Assembly: GCA_951812965.1 (NCBI GenBank)
Contig: OX638341.1
Coordinates: 2,152,438 to 2,216,437 of the forward strand
From: an uncultured Pseudohongiella sp.
GTDB lineage: Bacteria > Pseudomonadota > Gammaproteobacteria > Pseudomonadales > Pseudohongiellaceae
Reading direction: 5' to 3'
Length of the DNA: 64,000 nucleotides
Part shown: in pieces, positions 33,086 to 41,553 of the stretch
How the letters are laid out: each line of letters opens with the position of its first letter
How positions within the stretch are numbered: position 1 is the first letter of the stretch
The notes under the pieces: model-generated
Seen by the model: the letters and a program-made list of their open reading frames with translations, nothing else
Database searches by the model: none
Told to the model about the DNA's origin: nothing
Translations under genes and position numbers: made by a program

Positions 33086-35279
33086 CGGTGGCGCTTGTCG
33101 GCGTCATTCTAGCGGAAAGCCGCGGCAGATTGAGAATAAACAGGGCCAGCAGGGCCAGCAGACCGATGATCCAGGCCGCCGAAGACAGCGGATGCAAGGC
33201 GAATGTGCCAATCTGGAAAGTAACCGTCGCGGCAATATAGGCCAGGCCGGTGCTCCAGCCGAACACCAATAGCGTCCAGGGCAACCCGGCTTCCTTGTTC
33301 ACGGCGCCGAGCACCGCTACGCAAGGTGCGTAAAGCAACACGAATACCAGATAGCAGAACGCGGCGAACGGGCCGCTGAACAGGGAGGCCATATTGGTCA
33401 GCGTGCTAGTGGCGACCTCCTGATCTTCGGCAACCGCATCGACATCGCTGACATCGCCGATGGAAATGCCGAGCGGGTCGGTCAAGGCGCCGCCGAGGGC
33501 CGAAAGTTCGGCGCCGATCGATGCAAACGCATCTCCGGTTGCCGCAAGCAAATCCGGCGCTTCTCCTTCTTCGAGGCCGGAATCGTCGCCGCTGTAGAGC
33601 GCATCGAGCGTGCCGACGATGGCCTCCTTGGCAAACATGCCCGTGAACAGGCCGACGGTCGCCGGCCAGTTTTCCCGCTCCAGTCCCATCGGTGTGAAAG
33701 CGGGAGTAATACTCTTGCCGACGACGCTGAGCATGGAGTTCTCCGAGTCTTCGTTGCCGAAACTGAAGTCGGAGCCGATGGAGTTCAAAAAGCTCAGCGC
33801 CACGACGACGCTCACGATCACCTTGCCGGCGCGGAAAATGAAACTTCGCAGCCGGAACCAGGTCGTGAACAGGATGTTGCGCAAGACCGGCACGTGATAG
33901 GCGGGCATTTCCTGGAAGGAAGGCGAAATCTGGCCGGCGAACAACTGGCGGCGGAATATCCAGCCGGTGAATATGGCCAGGGCGATGCCGAGCAAATACA
34001 AACCGAAGACGATGTTCTGGCCGTTGCTTTGGAAAAACGCGGCCGCGAACAGCGCGTAGACGGTCAGCCGCGCGCCGCAACTCATGAACGGCGCCATGGA
34101 AATCGTCATCAGCCGGTCGCTGTCGCGATTCAGTGCCCGGGTCGCCATCACCGCTGGCACATTGCAGCCGAATCCCACGATCAAGGGAACGAATGCGTTG
34201 CCCGGCAGGCCGATGCCGCTCATGACCCGGTCAATGACGAAAGCGGCCCTGGACATGTATCCTGAATCTTCCAGCGCCGACAGACAAAGATACAGAAAAG
34301 CGATTACGGGAATGAAAGTCGCAACGAGCGTAATGCCGCCGCCTACGCCCTGGGCCAGCAAGGTGACCACCACTTCCGGCGTGGATATCTGCCGCAACAG
34401 CCAGGCAAAGCCGTCCACGAGAAAGGCATTGAACAGAATATCGAAAAAGTCGATGAATACCGCGCCGAGATTCACCGCAATGGTGAACATCAGATAGATC
34501 ATCAGCAGGAAAATGGGAACGCCCAGCCATCGGTTCAGCACCACCTTGTCAATACGCTCCGAAAGCCCGTGCTGCCCCGGAGTTACCTGCACCACGCCGT
34601 CGATCATTTTTCGCGAACGGTGGTAGCGTTGCAGGGTCTTGTCTTCGTCCGACACCGCGCCATCCGGCTCTGCGCCGGAACCCGTCATTCCGCCGGCACC
34701 CGTTATTCTGTCGGGATCCGTCATTCCGCGCGCAGTCGCGGAATCTCTCTCTGCTTGCGCAAGTCTCTTTTCGCCCGCAACTGGATTCTTCGTCGCCACC
34801 GCGATTTCCTGAAGCAGCTCCTCGACGCCTTCCGCGCGCGAGGCGACCATGGCCACGACAGGCAGTTGCAGCCGGCCCGCGAGCGCCGCCGTATCGATGG
34901 TGATGCCTTCCTGGGCGGCGACGTCGAGCATGTTTACGACTACGATCACGGGAATGCCGTGTTCCAGCACTTGCTGGGTCAGCACCAGCCCGCGTTCGAG
35001 GGTGGAGCCGTCGATGATGTTGACGATCACATCGCTTTCGCCGCTGTCGATGAAGTCCCTGGCGATTTTCTCGTCGATTCCCTGATAGTCCTGGTCGAGC
35101 GAATAGATACCAGGAAGATCGACGAGTTCCAGTTGACTGCCGCCGGCTTCGAAATAGCCGAATTTCTTTTCCACGGTCACGCCCGGCCAGTTGCCCACTT
35201 TCTGATGGGTGCCCGTCAGAATGTTGAACAGCGTGGTCTTGCCGCAGTTGGGGTTGCCGATGAGGGCGATCTTGTGCAT
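33042..35279 (-). CDS. feoB: Ferrous iron transporter FeoB
   Basis: A GTPase-gated Fe(II) permease of 745 aa. The G domain has GNPNCGKTTLFN (G1), DLPGIYSL (G3) and VNMLD (G4). The linker between G and membrane domains holds a low-complexity insert (SATARGMTDPDRITGAGGMT) that coincides with a dispersed repeat at 34720-34746. The membrane part shows two Gate domains, GCNVPAVMATR and the AFCYLVFVLLYAPCVAVLGA region with a transport cysteine. feoA is 22 nt upstream. Confidence 0.95.
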   Translation of the reverse strand: MHKIALIGNPNCGKTTLFNILTGTHQKVGNWPGVTVEKKFGYFEAGGSQLELVDLPGIYSLDQDYQGIDEKIARDFIDSGESDVIVNIIDGSTLERGLVLTQQVLEHGIPVIVVVNMLDVAAQEGITIDTAALAGRLQLPVVAMVASRAEGVEELLQEIAVATKNPVAGEKRLAQAERDSATARGMTDPDRITGAGGMTGSGAEPDGAVSDEDKTLQRYHRSRKMIDGVVQVTPGQHGLSERIDKVVLNRWLGVPIFLLMIYLMFTIAVNLGAVFIDFFDILFNAFLVDGFAWLLRQISTPEVVVTLLAQGVGGGITLVATFIPVIAFLYLCLSALEDSGYMSRAAFVIDRVMSGIGLPGNAFVPLIVGFGCNVPAVMATRALNRDSDRLMTISMAPFMSCGARLTVYALFAAAFFQSNGQNIVFGLYLLGIALAIFTGWIFRRQLFAGQISPSFQEMPAYHVPVLRNILFTTWFRLRSFIFRAGKVIVSVVVALSFLNSIGSDFSFGNEDSENSMLSVVGKSITPAFTPMGLERENWPATVGLFTGMFAKEAIVGTLDALYSGDDSGLEEGEAPDLLAATGDAFASIGAELSALGGALTDPLGISIGDVSDVDAVAEDQEVATSTLTNMASLFSGPFAAFCYLVFVLLYAPCVAVLGAVNKEAGLPWTLLVFGWSTGLAYIAATVTFQIGTFALHPLSSAAWIIGLLALLALFILNLPRLSARMTPTSATVEVGNVIARSGRAN
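34720..34746. repeat. Copy of a dispersed repeat inside the feoB linker
   Basis: GTCATTCCGCGCGCAGTCGC and the next seven bases recur at 58898-58924. Here the repeat is translated in frame. It forms an imperfect hairpin through ATTCCGCG and CGCGGAAT. Confidence 0.7.
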
Positions 35280-35301
35280 GGCGCGGAGCAGTCTCCCAAA
35301 A

Positions 35302-35556
35302 TTACTGTTGAATTTTCACTGTAATCACGTCCGCCTCGGACTTGCGTATGCTGATGTAGCTGCCGCCGACGCGCACCTGCACAGGATCGCCCATGGGCGC
35401 CTGACGCAAGACTTCCAGGCGGGAACCGGGAATAATGCCGAGCGCATAAAGCTGGCCGCGCAATTCCGGCGGATCCGGATCAATATGCAGGACAACGCAA
35501 TGGTCACCTAACTGCGCCATGGAAAGAGGGGTTTCGTCCACTGGGCCGAGATCCAA
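35302..35556 (-). CDS. feoA: Ferrous iron transport protein A
   Basis: A small cytoplasmic SH3-fold protein of 84 aa that supports FeoB. MAQLGDHCVVLHI, ALGIIPGSRLEVL, MGDPVQVRVGGSYISIRK is the FeoA pattern. The start chosen is a TTG (MDLGPVDET); an ATG at 35520 would shorten it by 12 residues and trim the first strand. It heads the leftward feoAB operon, opposite bfd, with a Fur-box-like site between. Confidence 0.88.
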   Translation of the reverse strand: MDLGPVDETPLSMAQLGDHCVVLHIDPDPPELRGQLYALGIIPGSRLEVLRQAPMGDPVQVRVGGSYISIRKSEADVITVKIQQ

Positions 35557-35601
35557 TGAGAGGCTGTTGCAATTGCGTTAAACTATCACACGCAAATACT
35601 G

Positions 35602-35622
35602 TTGACAATCATTCTCATTTGT
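35602..35622. promoter_or_regulatory. Fur-box-like site between feoA and bfd
   Basis: TGACAATCATTCTCATTTGT resembles the Fur consensus hexamers (GATAAT/ATTATC type) and sits 35 nt before the bfd start and 46 nt from the feoA start. Both flanking genes are classical Fur targets. Confidence 0.6.
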
Positions 35623-35656
35623 ATTTAAATCGGTTGCAAGAAGCGAGAGCAATGCC

Positions 35657-35866
35657 ATGTACGTTTGCATTTGCCGTCAAATCACCGAGAACCAGATCCG
35701 CGATCTGTGCCGCGACAGCGGCGCATCCAGTCTGGCCGAAGTGCGCAGCCAACTCGGCGTAGGCCTCGACTGCGGCAAATGCGGCAACCACGCCCGCAGC
35801 GTCCTCCGCGAATACCACCAGTCCGCCACCTTCGACCCTTCCCTCGCTACAGCCATCGCAGTCTGA
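35657..35866 (+). CDS. bfd: Bacterioferritin-associated ferredoxin
   Basis: A protein of 69 aa with the [2Fe-2S]-binding pattern C-x-C (VCICRQ) and C-x2-C (DCGKCGNH), as in Bfd, which reduces bacterioferritin to release iron. ATG lies 7 nt after AGCGAGAG. It is divergent from feoAB with a Fur-box-like site upstream, and bfr lies 600 bp downstream. Confidence 0.92.
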   Translation: MYVCICRQITENQIRDLCRDSGASSLAEVRSQLGVGLDCGKCGNHARSVLREYHQSATFDPSLATAIAV

Positions 35867-35887
35867 AAGTATTTGCGCACGTTTCCG

Positions 35888-36102
35888 GCGCACGGGGGCG
35901 TGTAGCACTTTGCGCTAAATCTCGCCTCACCAGTCCAGCCGCCGAGCACAGCTCGGCGTCGTTCGGCCTACGCTCGAAGCTGACGCTTCGAAATCGCTTG
36001 TCCTCACCCTTTTCTCAGTTCGAATCGGATCGTCGTCGCTTCACACGTCCATGTGACGCTCCTCCTCTACGACGCGCAAAGTGCTACACGCCCCCGCGCA
36101 CC
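35888..36102. mobile_element. MITE-like element with 23-bp inverted ends and a hairpin-repeat core
   Basis: A near-perfect inverted repeat bounds this stretch: GCGCAAAGTGCTACACGCCC at 36074-36093 matches the complement of the left arm at 35888-35915, 23 contiguous bases in all. The middle carries an inverted hairpin-repeat fragment (35935-36010) with CCGAGCACAGCTCGG. It has no coding capacity. It lies between bfd and the next REP pair. Confidence 0.6.
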
Positions 36103-36156
36103 TCACATGGTGGTTTTTCAACTGGCTTACAAGCGATCGGTTGACTCCGCAGATTT

Positions 36157-36290
36157 GCGCGGGCGAGGCATGCCTCGCCCCTACCGGGCCGGGAACGATA
36201 GCGCTATATCTGATTCCGTTGCGTGTTCATAAACGATTGCGCCGTGACGGATCCCGTTCTGCGTAGGGGCGACGCATGCGTCGCCCGCGG
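36157..36290. repeat. REP-like palindromes, inverted pair
   Basis: Inverted copy at 36157-36185 and forward copy at 36261-36290. The forward copy has the GACGCATGCGTC core, the inverted copy the GAGGCATGCCTC core. The 35867-36469 gap contains only this, the MITE-like element and the Fur-box-like site. Confidence 0.88.
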
Positions 36291-36351
36291 GTGTTGCAAG
36301 ATTAACCGCACACAGCTTACCGCCGCGCGCGCCGCTCGAAGCCACTAATGC

Positions 36352-36372
36352 AAATGGTAGTAATTCTCATTT
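36352..36372. promoter_or_regulatory. Fur-box-like site upstream of bacterioferritin
   Basis: AAATGGTAGTAATTCTCATT is similar to the site at 35602 in TTCTCATTT. It lies about 100 nt before the bfr start in an AT-rich stretch likely to hold the promoter. Confidence 0.45.
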
Positions 36373-36469
36373 TATTTATCATATAAATCAATAAGTTATG
36401 ATATTTATTGCTTGACTTTGGGAAGACTTTCGGCGATGCTTTACGGTACTAGCCATGGAGGTAATTTCA

Positions 36470-36934
36470 ATGAAGTCCGACCCGACCGTCATCAAGCATC
36501 TGAACAAGGCGCTGGCGAACGAATTGATCGCCATCAACCAGTATTTTCTGCACTCCCGAATGTTCGAGGACTGGGGATTGCAGAAACTGGCGGAGAAGGA
36601 ATATGAAGAATCCATCGACGAAATGAAACACGCCGATGCGCTGATCAAGCGAATTCTGTTTCTTGAAGGACTGGCCAATTTGCAGAACCTGGGCAAATTA
36701 CTGATCGGCGAGAATACGCGGGAAATGCTCGAATGTGATCTCAAACTCGAAATGCAGGCTTGCCCGGATCTGCGCGAGGGCATCGCGTATTGCGAGTCGG
36801 TCGGAGATTATGTCAGTCGGGACTTGCTCAGTGAAATCCTCGATAATGAGGAAGAACACGTCGACTGGCTGGAAACCCAGCTTGGATTGATCGACAAGGT
36901 AGGGCTGGAGAATTACCAGCAGTCGATGATGTAA
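36470..36934 (+). CDS. bfr: Bacterioferritin
   Basis: A 24-mer iron-storage protein with ferroxidase activity, 154 aa. The ATG at 36470 lies behind GGAGG; an ATG 15 nt earlier lacks that spacing. The ferroxidase ligands are recognisable: Glu18 in [12 protein letters not shown], Glu/His in SIDEMKHAD and Glu/His in [12 protein letters not shown]. The heme-axial methionine is in DEMKHAD. It is probably paired in function with Bfd. Confidence 0.95.
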   Translation: MKSDPTVIKHLNKALANELIAINQYFLHSRMFEDWGLQKLAEKEYEESIDEMKHADALIKRILFLEGLANLQNLGKLLIGENTREMLECDLKLEMQACPDLREGIAYCESVGDYVSRDLLSEILDNEEEHVDWLETQLGLIDKVGLENYQQSMM

Positions 36935-37004
36935 ACCCCCGGGGCCGCACTGTGATTTCACGCCGGATCGTGGTCCAATTGGCGCAGTCTTGAGATAGCG
37001 CCGC

Positions 37005-37964
37005 ATGTACGCTTGTATCGATCTGGGTTCAAACAGCTTTCACCTTCTTGTCGGCGAATGGGACGATGGCCGTATCCGCATCGTCGAGCGATGCAGCGAA
37101 AAAGTGCAACTCGGCGAAGCGGTTGCCACCTCCGGCCTCATTTCCGATAAGGCTTTCCGGCGCGGGCTGGCCTGCCTCGAAAATTTCCGCGCTTTGATGC
37201 GCAAACATCCCATTCGGCAATACTGGGCCCTGGGCACCAACGCTTTCCGGTTGGCGCGCAATACGCCGGATTTTCTTGCCGCCGCCAGGAAACTGGGAAT
37301 CCGCATTTCCGTCGTCAGCGGGGTACAGGAAGCCGTGCTGATCTATGCCGGCGTCATCACCTCGCTGCCGTTGAACGGTGAAAGGCGCCTGGTCATCGAC
37401 ATCGGCGGCGGCAGCACCGAAGTAATAGCCGGCCACAGGCACGAGCGCATCATCACCGAAAGCCTGCCCGCTGGAACCGTGGCCTGGCGCGACCGGTTCT
37501 TTGCCGGGCCCTCCGAAGATGCAAAGGCCCTGGAAGCCCTGATGGATGAGGGTCTGGAAGCTGCCCTTACCGTATTCGAGCCGTCGAGAGCGGCAGTGGC
37601 GCGGGCCGGCTGGGATCAGGCCTATGCCTCATCAGGCACCGTGAAGATGCTCAAATACATCTGCGAACGACAGGGCTACGGCGAGAACCGGATCACTTCC
37701 TCGGCATTGCGGGAACTGAAAGGAACGCTCGCGGCGGGCATCGCCGAAAGCGGACCGTTGCCGGGATTGAAGGAGGATCGCCGGGAATTGCTCTTGCCCG
37801 GCTGGTGCGTAGCCGCCGCCCTGATGCAGGTGTTCGCGATCGAAACGCTGCATTTCAGCGCGACCGCTTTGCGCGAAGGTATGCTCGATTTCCTGGTGCG
37901 CAACGAAAAGACCATGCCGATCATGCGCGCGAGCACTCTGCCTGCCGTGAATCGGGCGAGTTAG
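37005..37964 (+). CDS. Exopolyphosphatase, Ppx/GppA family
   Basis: Hydrolyses polyphosphate or pppGpp. The protein is 319 aa: only the two ASKHA-fold domains, without the C-terminal HD-like region of the 500-aa Ppx. ACIDLGSNSFHLLVGEW is the phosphate-1 loop and VIDIGGGSTEVIAGH the phosphate-2 loop. Short forms are usual in many proteobacteria. It converges with ppk1 (23 nt between stops), so synthesis and breakdown of polyphosphate are encoded together. Confidence 0.9.
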   Translation: MYACIDLGSNSFHLLVGEWDDGRIRIVERCSEKVQLGEAVATSGLISDKAFRRGLACLENFRALMRKHPIRQYWALGTNAFRLARNTPDFLAAARKLGIRISVVSGVQEAVLIYAGVITSLPLNGERRLVIDIGGGSTEVIAGHRHERIITESLPAGTVAWRDRFFAGPSEDAKALEALMDEGLEAALTVFEPSRAAVARAGWDQAYASSGTVKMLKYICERQGYGENRITSSALRELKGTLAAGIAESGPLPGLKEDRRELLLPGWCVAAALMQVFAIETLHFSATALREGMLDFLVRNEKTMPIMRASTLPAVNRAS

Positions 37965-37987
37965 TTTCGAATTTTCTGTCCTGACTC

Positions 37988-40153
37988 TCAGCCTAGTTTT
38001 TCCAGCAATTTCTCTTGGACGCTGGTATCTCCGGAGCGCTTCGTCCTCGCGGGCAGATATTCTCCGTCTGGCTGCATCTCCCAGCTTTGCACGCGGTCCT
38101 TCAGATACATGTCGAGTTCTTCCTTGACTCTCTTGACGAGTTTGGCATTGAGAATCGGAAAACAGACCTCGATGCGGTTGGACAGGTTGCGCTCCATCCA
38201 GTCGGCGCTGGAACAATACACCTGAGGTATGGAATTGCGGAAAAAATAAACCCTGGAATGCTCCAGAAAGCGGCCGACGACGGACACGACCCGGATGTTT
38301 TCGCTGATGCGGGGCATACCGGGACGCAAGCAGCATATGCCGCGCACCACAAGGTCGATTTTCACCCCCGCGCGAGAAGCCGAATAAAGCGCCTTGATCA
38401 TTTGCGGATCGGTCAGCGAATTCAGTTTCGCCCTGATCTGGGCAGGCTTTCCCTCTCTGGCCGCGCGCTTCTCGTTATCAATCATCTTGAGCAAGGTCTT
38501 GCGCAGCCGGAAAGGCGCGTGGATCAGCAACTTGGGTTGTATCTTCTTGCCCATGCCGGTGATTTGCTGGAAAACCTTGTGCACGTCGGCGCAAATCGTC
38601 TTTTCCGCGGTCAGCAGACTGTAGTCGGTGTACACCAGCGAATTCTTGCGATGGTAATTGCCGGTGCCAAGGTGCGCATAACGCTTCAGCCGGCCATCTT
38701 CACGGCGCACGAACAGCAGCATCTTTGCGTGCGTCTTGTAGCCCAGCACGCCGTAAACCACCACGGCGCCGGCTTCCTGCAGGATGCTGGCGAAATGTAT
38801 GTTCTCTTCTTCGTCAAAGCGCGCACGCAATTCGATCACCACGGTGACTTCCTTGCCGTTGCGCGCGGCCTCGGCAAGCGCTTCCACGAGCTCGGAAGAT
38901 TCGTTGGTGCGGTACAGGGTCTGCTTGATCGACAGAACCGAAGGATCCTTGGCGGCTTCGCGCACCCATTGGATGACGGGCAGGAAAGACTGGAATGGAT
39001 GCAGCAGTAACTGGTCCTCCTTGTCCACCGCGCTGAATACGTCCTGGCGGTAATTGGCCAGCGAAGGCGGCACACCGGGAGAAAACTTGGGAAAGTGCAG
39101 GTCAGGCCGGTCGAGCATGCCGAAAAGCGCCACCAGCCGTTGCAGATTGACCGGGCCGTCGAGTTCGAACAGTTCGCTGCGGGCCAACCCGAATCTATCG
39201 AGCAAAAAGCTCCACAGGCGTTCAGGGCAACCCGAATCCACTTCCAGCTTGGCAGCCGCGCCGAAGCGGCGGCTATGCAACTTGTTCTGCAAGGCGGCGG
39301 CAACGTCCTCGACTTCGACGTTCGACATTTCCAGATCGGCGTTACGGGTTACCCTGAACTGGTGACAGGCCGTAACTTCCATTCCGGGAAAGAAATCGCC
39401 CACATACTCGTGAATGATCGAAGAGAGGAAAACAAAATTATCCCCTTCCGGGGCGATTTCCCGCGGCATCTTTATCAGTCGCGGCAGGGACCGCGGCGCG
39501 GGGACGATAGCCAGACCACTTTCCCGCCCGAATGCGTCCTTGCCTTCGAGCGAAAGAATGAAATTCAGACTCTTGTTGACCAGGCGCGGGAAGGGATGGG
39601 CAGGATCGAGGCCCAGTGGGCTGATGACCGGCACGACTTCGTTATCGAAGTATTCCCTGGCCCATTTGGCCATTTTGCCGTCCCAATCCTGTCTTTTCAC
39701 GAAGTGGATGTTTTCCGCGGCCAGGGACGGAAACAGATCCTCGTTCAGAATCCGGTATTGCTCGTTCAGGGCCGCACGCACCTGCTCGTGAATCTGCTGC
39801 AGAATCTGTTCCGGATACTTGCCGTCCGGGTCGGGTTTCTGCATGTCGAATTGCAGGCGCTTTTTCAGCCCGGAAACACGAATCTCGAAAAATTCGTCAA
39901 GATTGGAACTGAAAATCAGCAGGAACATCAATCGCTCCAGCAAGGGATGGTCCCGATTGCTCGCCTGGGACAGGACGCGAAGACAGAACTTGAAATAACT
40001 CAGCTCACGGTTTTCGAAGTAACCGCCATGGCTCAGATCGATGTCCTCGCCCTTGCCGAGGTCATCGGTGTGCAAATTATCATGCGCCTCACTGGGGTGC
40101 TCGGTTTCGCTACCGACCAGTTTCAAGGCTGGAATTCCATCCGCGACGGCCAT
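37988..40153 (-). CDS. ppk1: Polyphosphate kinase 1
   Basis: Polymerises the gamma phosphate of ATP into polyphosphate at the membrane. The protein is 721 aa with the four PPK1 domains: N-terminal (FENRELSYFKFCLRVLSQAS), head, C1 and C2. The autophosphorylated histidine is in YKTHAKMLLFVRRE. IRVSGLKKRL and FDEEENIHFA are conserved. The start is an ATG in the AGGAG-poor but only available context. The neighbour ppx faces it; the IS110 insertion lies just upstream. Confidence 0.95.
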   Translation of the reverse strand: MAVADGIPALKLVGSETEHPSEAHDNLHTDDLGKGEDIDLSHGGYFENRELSYFKFCLRVLSQASNRDHPLLERLMFLLIFSSNLDEFFEIRVSGLKKRLQFDMQKPDPDGKYPEQILQQIHEQVRAALNEQYRILNEDLFPSLAAENIHFVKRQDWDGKMAKWAREYFDNEVVPVISPLGLDPAHPFPRLVNKSLNFILSLEGKDAFGRESGLAIVPAPRSLPRLIKMPREIAPEGDNFVFLSSIIHEYVGDFFPGMEVTACHQFRVTRNADLEMSNVEVEDVAAALQNKLHSRRFGAAAKLEVDSGCPERLWSFLLDRFGLARSELFELDGPVNLQRLVALFGMLDRPDLHFPKFSPGVPPSLANYRQDVFSAVDKEDQLLLHPFQSFLPVIQWVREAAKDPSVLSIKQTLYRTNESSELVEALAEAARNGKEVTVVIELRARFDEEENIHFASILQEAGAVVVYGVLGYKTHAKMLLFVRREDGRLKRYAHLGTGNYHRKNSLVYTDYSLLTAEKTICADVHKVFQQITGMGKKIQPKLLIHAPFRLRKTLLKMIDNEKRAAREGKPAQIRAKLNSLTDPQMIKALYSASRAGVKIDLVVRGICCLRPGMPRISENIRVVSVVGRFLEHSRVYFFRNSIPQVYCSSADWMERNLSNRIEVCFPILNAKLVKRVKEELDMYLKDRVQSWEMQPDGEYLPARTKRSGDTSVQEKLLEKLG

Positions 40154-40225
40154 TGGTGAACTCGAAATTTCGATAATTCAACCAAGCATACTAGCATTTG
40201 TGCAGGCTCGGATACATGCCAGACC

Positions 40226-40244
40226 GTAGGGGCGAGGCATGCCT
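40226..40244. repeat. Left half of a REP palindrome split by the IS110 element
   Basis: GTAGGGGCGAGGCATGCCT is followed directly by IS110 sequence. The other half resumes at 41491. The two halves join as a normal forward REP with one CT dinucleotide in common. Confidence 0.88.
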
Positions 40245-40301
40245 TGTCTGTTACTAGTCTGTTAGATTGAATCCCACATCTGGGCCCACGGGAGGGTCCA
40301 G

Positions 40302-40447
40302 CCTTCGGCGCCCGATGCATCGGGCGCCGAAGGTGGCGGTGGACGGGCCGTAGGCATGCTGGTCTTAGAGACCGTGGGCGAGCGTGGCCGCCACCGTCTT
40401 TCCCGACATCCTGAACGGTTGCGTGGGCTACGAGCCCGAATGACAAG
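40302..40447 (+). ncRNA. Candidate IS110 bridge RNA with target and donor guide loops
   Basis: First, a perfect 16-bp hairpin (CCTTCGGCGCCCGATG and its complement) at 40302-40333. Next, an outer stem GGTGGCGG (40332) with CCGCCACC (40388) encloses AGGCATGC (40352-40359), a GGTCT/AGACC hairpin and GGGCGAG (40376-40382). The first equals the target sequence left of the core; the second is the complement of CTCGCCC right of it. The second loop has ACGGTTGC (40415-40422), a GGGCT/AGCCC hairpin and GACAAG (40442-40447). These match the element's right end (41484-41491) and the complement of its left start CTTGTC. Fold and matches were found by eye; transcription is not shown. The RNA ends may lie beyond these limits. 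Confidence 0.78.
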
Positions 40448-40465
40448 GTGAGGAGGACGGAAAAG

Positions 40466-41431
40466 ATGTCTGAGTATAACCCGGATTTTGTTGGTGTCGA
40501 TGTATCGAAAGACTTTCTGGACGCGCATCGGCTGCGTGACGGCGTAGCAAAGCGCTATGCCAATGATCCCGGCGGGATCCGCGCACTATTGCGCTGGGCC
40601 GGACCGGAGGTGCGCGGCGTGGTGTACGAGCCGAGCGGCCCCTACCACCGCGATCTCGAGCAGGCGCTGCTGAACGCGAGCATGACAGCGCTGAAAGCGA
40701 ACCCGCGGCGGGCGCGGGAGTTCGCGCGTGCGGCCGGGCGACTGGCCAAGACCGATCGCGCCGATGCCGAATGTCTGGCGCGCATGGGCGTTGCGCTGCC
40801 CCTGCGCCCGGTCAAACCGCGCTCGAAGCAGCAGCGGGAACTGGCCGAACTTACCCTGCTGCGCGATAGCCTGGTCCGGCAACATGTGGCCGAGAACAAT
40901 CGCAGCGGGCAACTCCAGTTCGCCTATGCCAAACGCTTCCAGCAACAGTGCATCCGCCAACTGGCGAGAAAAATCGCCCAGTTGGACAAGCGCATCGCAG
41001 AACTGGTCCAGGCCGATCCCGACTTGGCGCATAGCTTGGCCTTGCTGACCTCCATCCCTGGCATCGGCCACCAGACCGCCGTCATCCTGTTGACCGACAT
41101 GCCCGAACTCGGACAGCTCGATCCCAAGGCCGTCGGCAGCCTCGCCGGCCTGGCTCCGGTGGCGCGCGACTCCGGCTTGCGCAGTGGGAAGCGGCATATC
41201 CAGGGCGGACGACCACGTGTACGCCGAAGCTTGTACATGGCTGCGCTCGCCGCAATTCGTTGCGCGCCACCGCTGAAAATCAAGTACCAGCGAATGAAAA
41301 ACGCCGGCAAACCCCCAAAAGTCGCCATCGTCGCCATCATGCGCAATCTCGCCGTACTCGCGAACCACTTGCTCGCCGAAAATCAGCCATGGTCTCCCGA
41401 ACCACCACGAAGAGCGGCTTGCGCCTCTTGA
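40466..41431 (+). CDS. IS110-family DEDD recombinase/transposase
   Basis: A protein of 321 aa. ATG at 40466 lies behind GAGGAGG. The RuvC-like domain has DEDD residues Asp12 (VGVDVSKDF), Glu55 (VYEPSGPY), Asp97 and Asp100 (KTDRADAE). After a coiled-coil (LARKIAQLDKRIAEL) comes the Tnp domain with ILTSIPGI-like LTSIPGIGHQTAV and the catalytic serine S255 in RPRVRRSLYMAALAA. All required residues are present. It is expected to work with the upstream leader RNA. The gene end is duplicated as the remnant at 3921-4038. Confidence 0.93.
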   Translation: MSEYNPDFVGVDVSKDFLDAHRLRDGVAKRYANDPGGIRALLRWAGPEVRGVVYEPSGPYHRDLEQALLNASMTALKANPRRAREFARAAGRLAKTDRADAECLARMGVALPLRPVKPRSKQQRELAELTLLRDSLVRQHVAENNRSGQLQFAYAKRFQQQCIRQLARKIAQLDKRIAELVQADPDLAHSLALLTSIPGIGHQTAVILLTDMPELGQLDPKAVGSLAGLAPVARDSGLRSGKRHIQGGRPRVRRSLYMAALAAIRCAPPLKIKYQRMKNAGKPPKVAIVAIMRNLAVLANHLLAENQPWSPEPPRRAACAS

Positions 41432-41490
41432 TTACAACGACTTCAACCCGGAGGATACAATCTGAATCAATACTTCACGCAACACGGTTG

Positions 41491-41553
41491 CTCGCCCGTG
41501 GGGGTTGCGCGGCGTCGGGCGCGTCCTCGGGCGAGGCATGTCTCGCCCCTACA
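41491..41553. repeat. Right half of the split REP and its inverted partner
   Basis: CTCGCCCGTGG at 41491 completes the forward REP begun at 40226. The inverted partner is at 41527-41553 with one core change (GGCATGTCTCGCC). The spacing matches other REP pairs, so the IS sits in one arm of an original pair. Confidence 0.87.

Larger units (their letters stand above)
40243..41492 (+). mobile_element. Complete IS110-family insertion sequence in a REP palindrome
   Basis: About 1.25 kb between the two CT dinucleotides (40243-40244 and 41491-41492), with no terminal inverted repeats and no target duplication beyond CT, as is usual for IS110. It holds a 222-nt structured leader with a bridge-RNA candidate and one DEDD recombinase gene. 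The REP half-sites at both ends show the target was GGCATGC-CT-CGCCC. A truncated second copy lies at 3921-4038. Confidence 0.9.
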
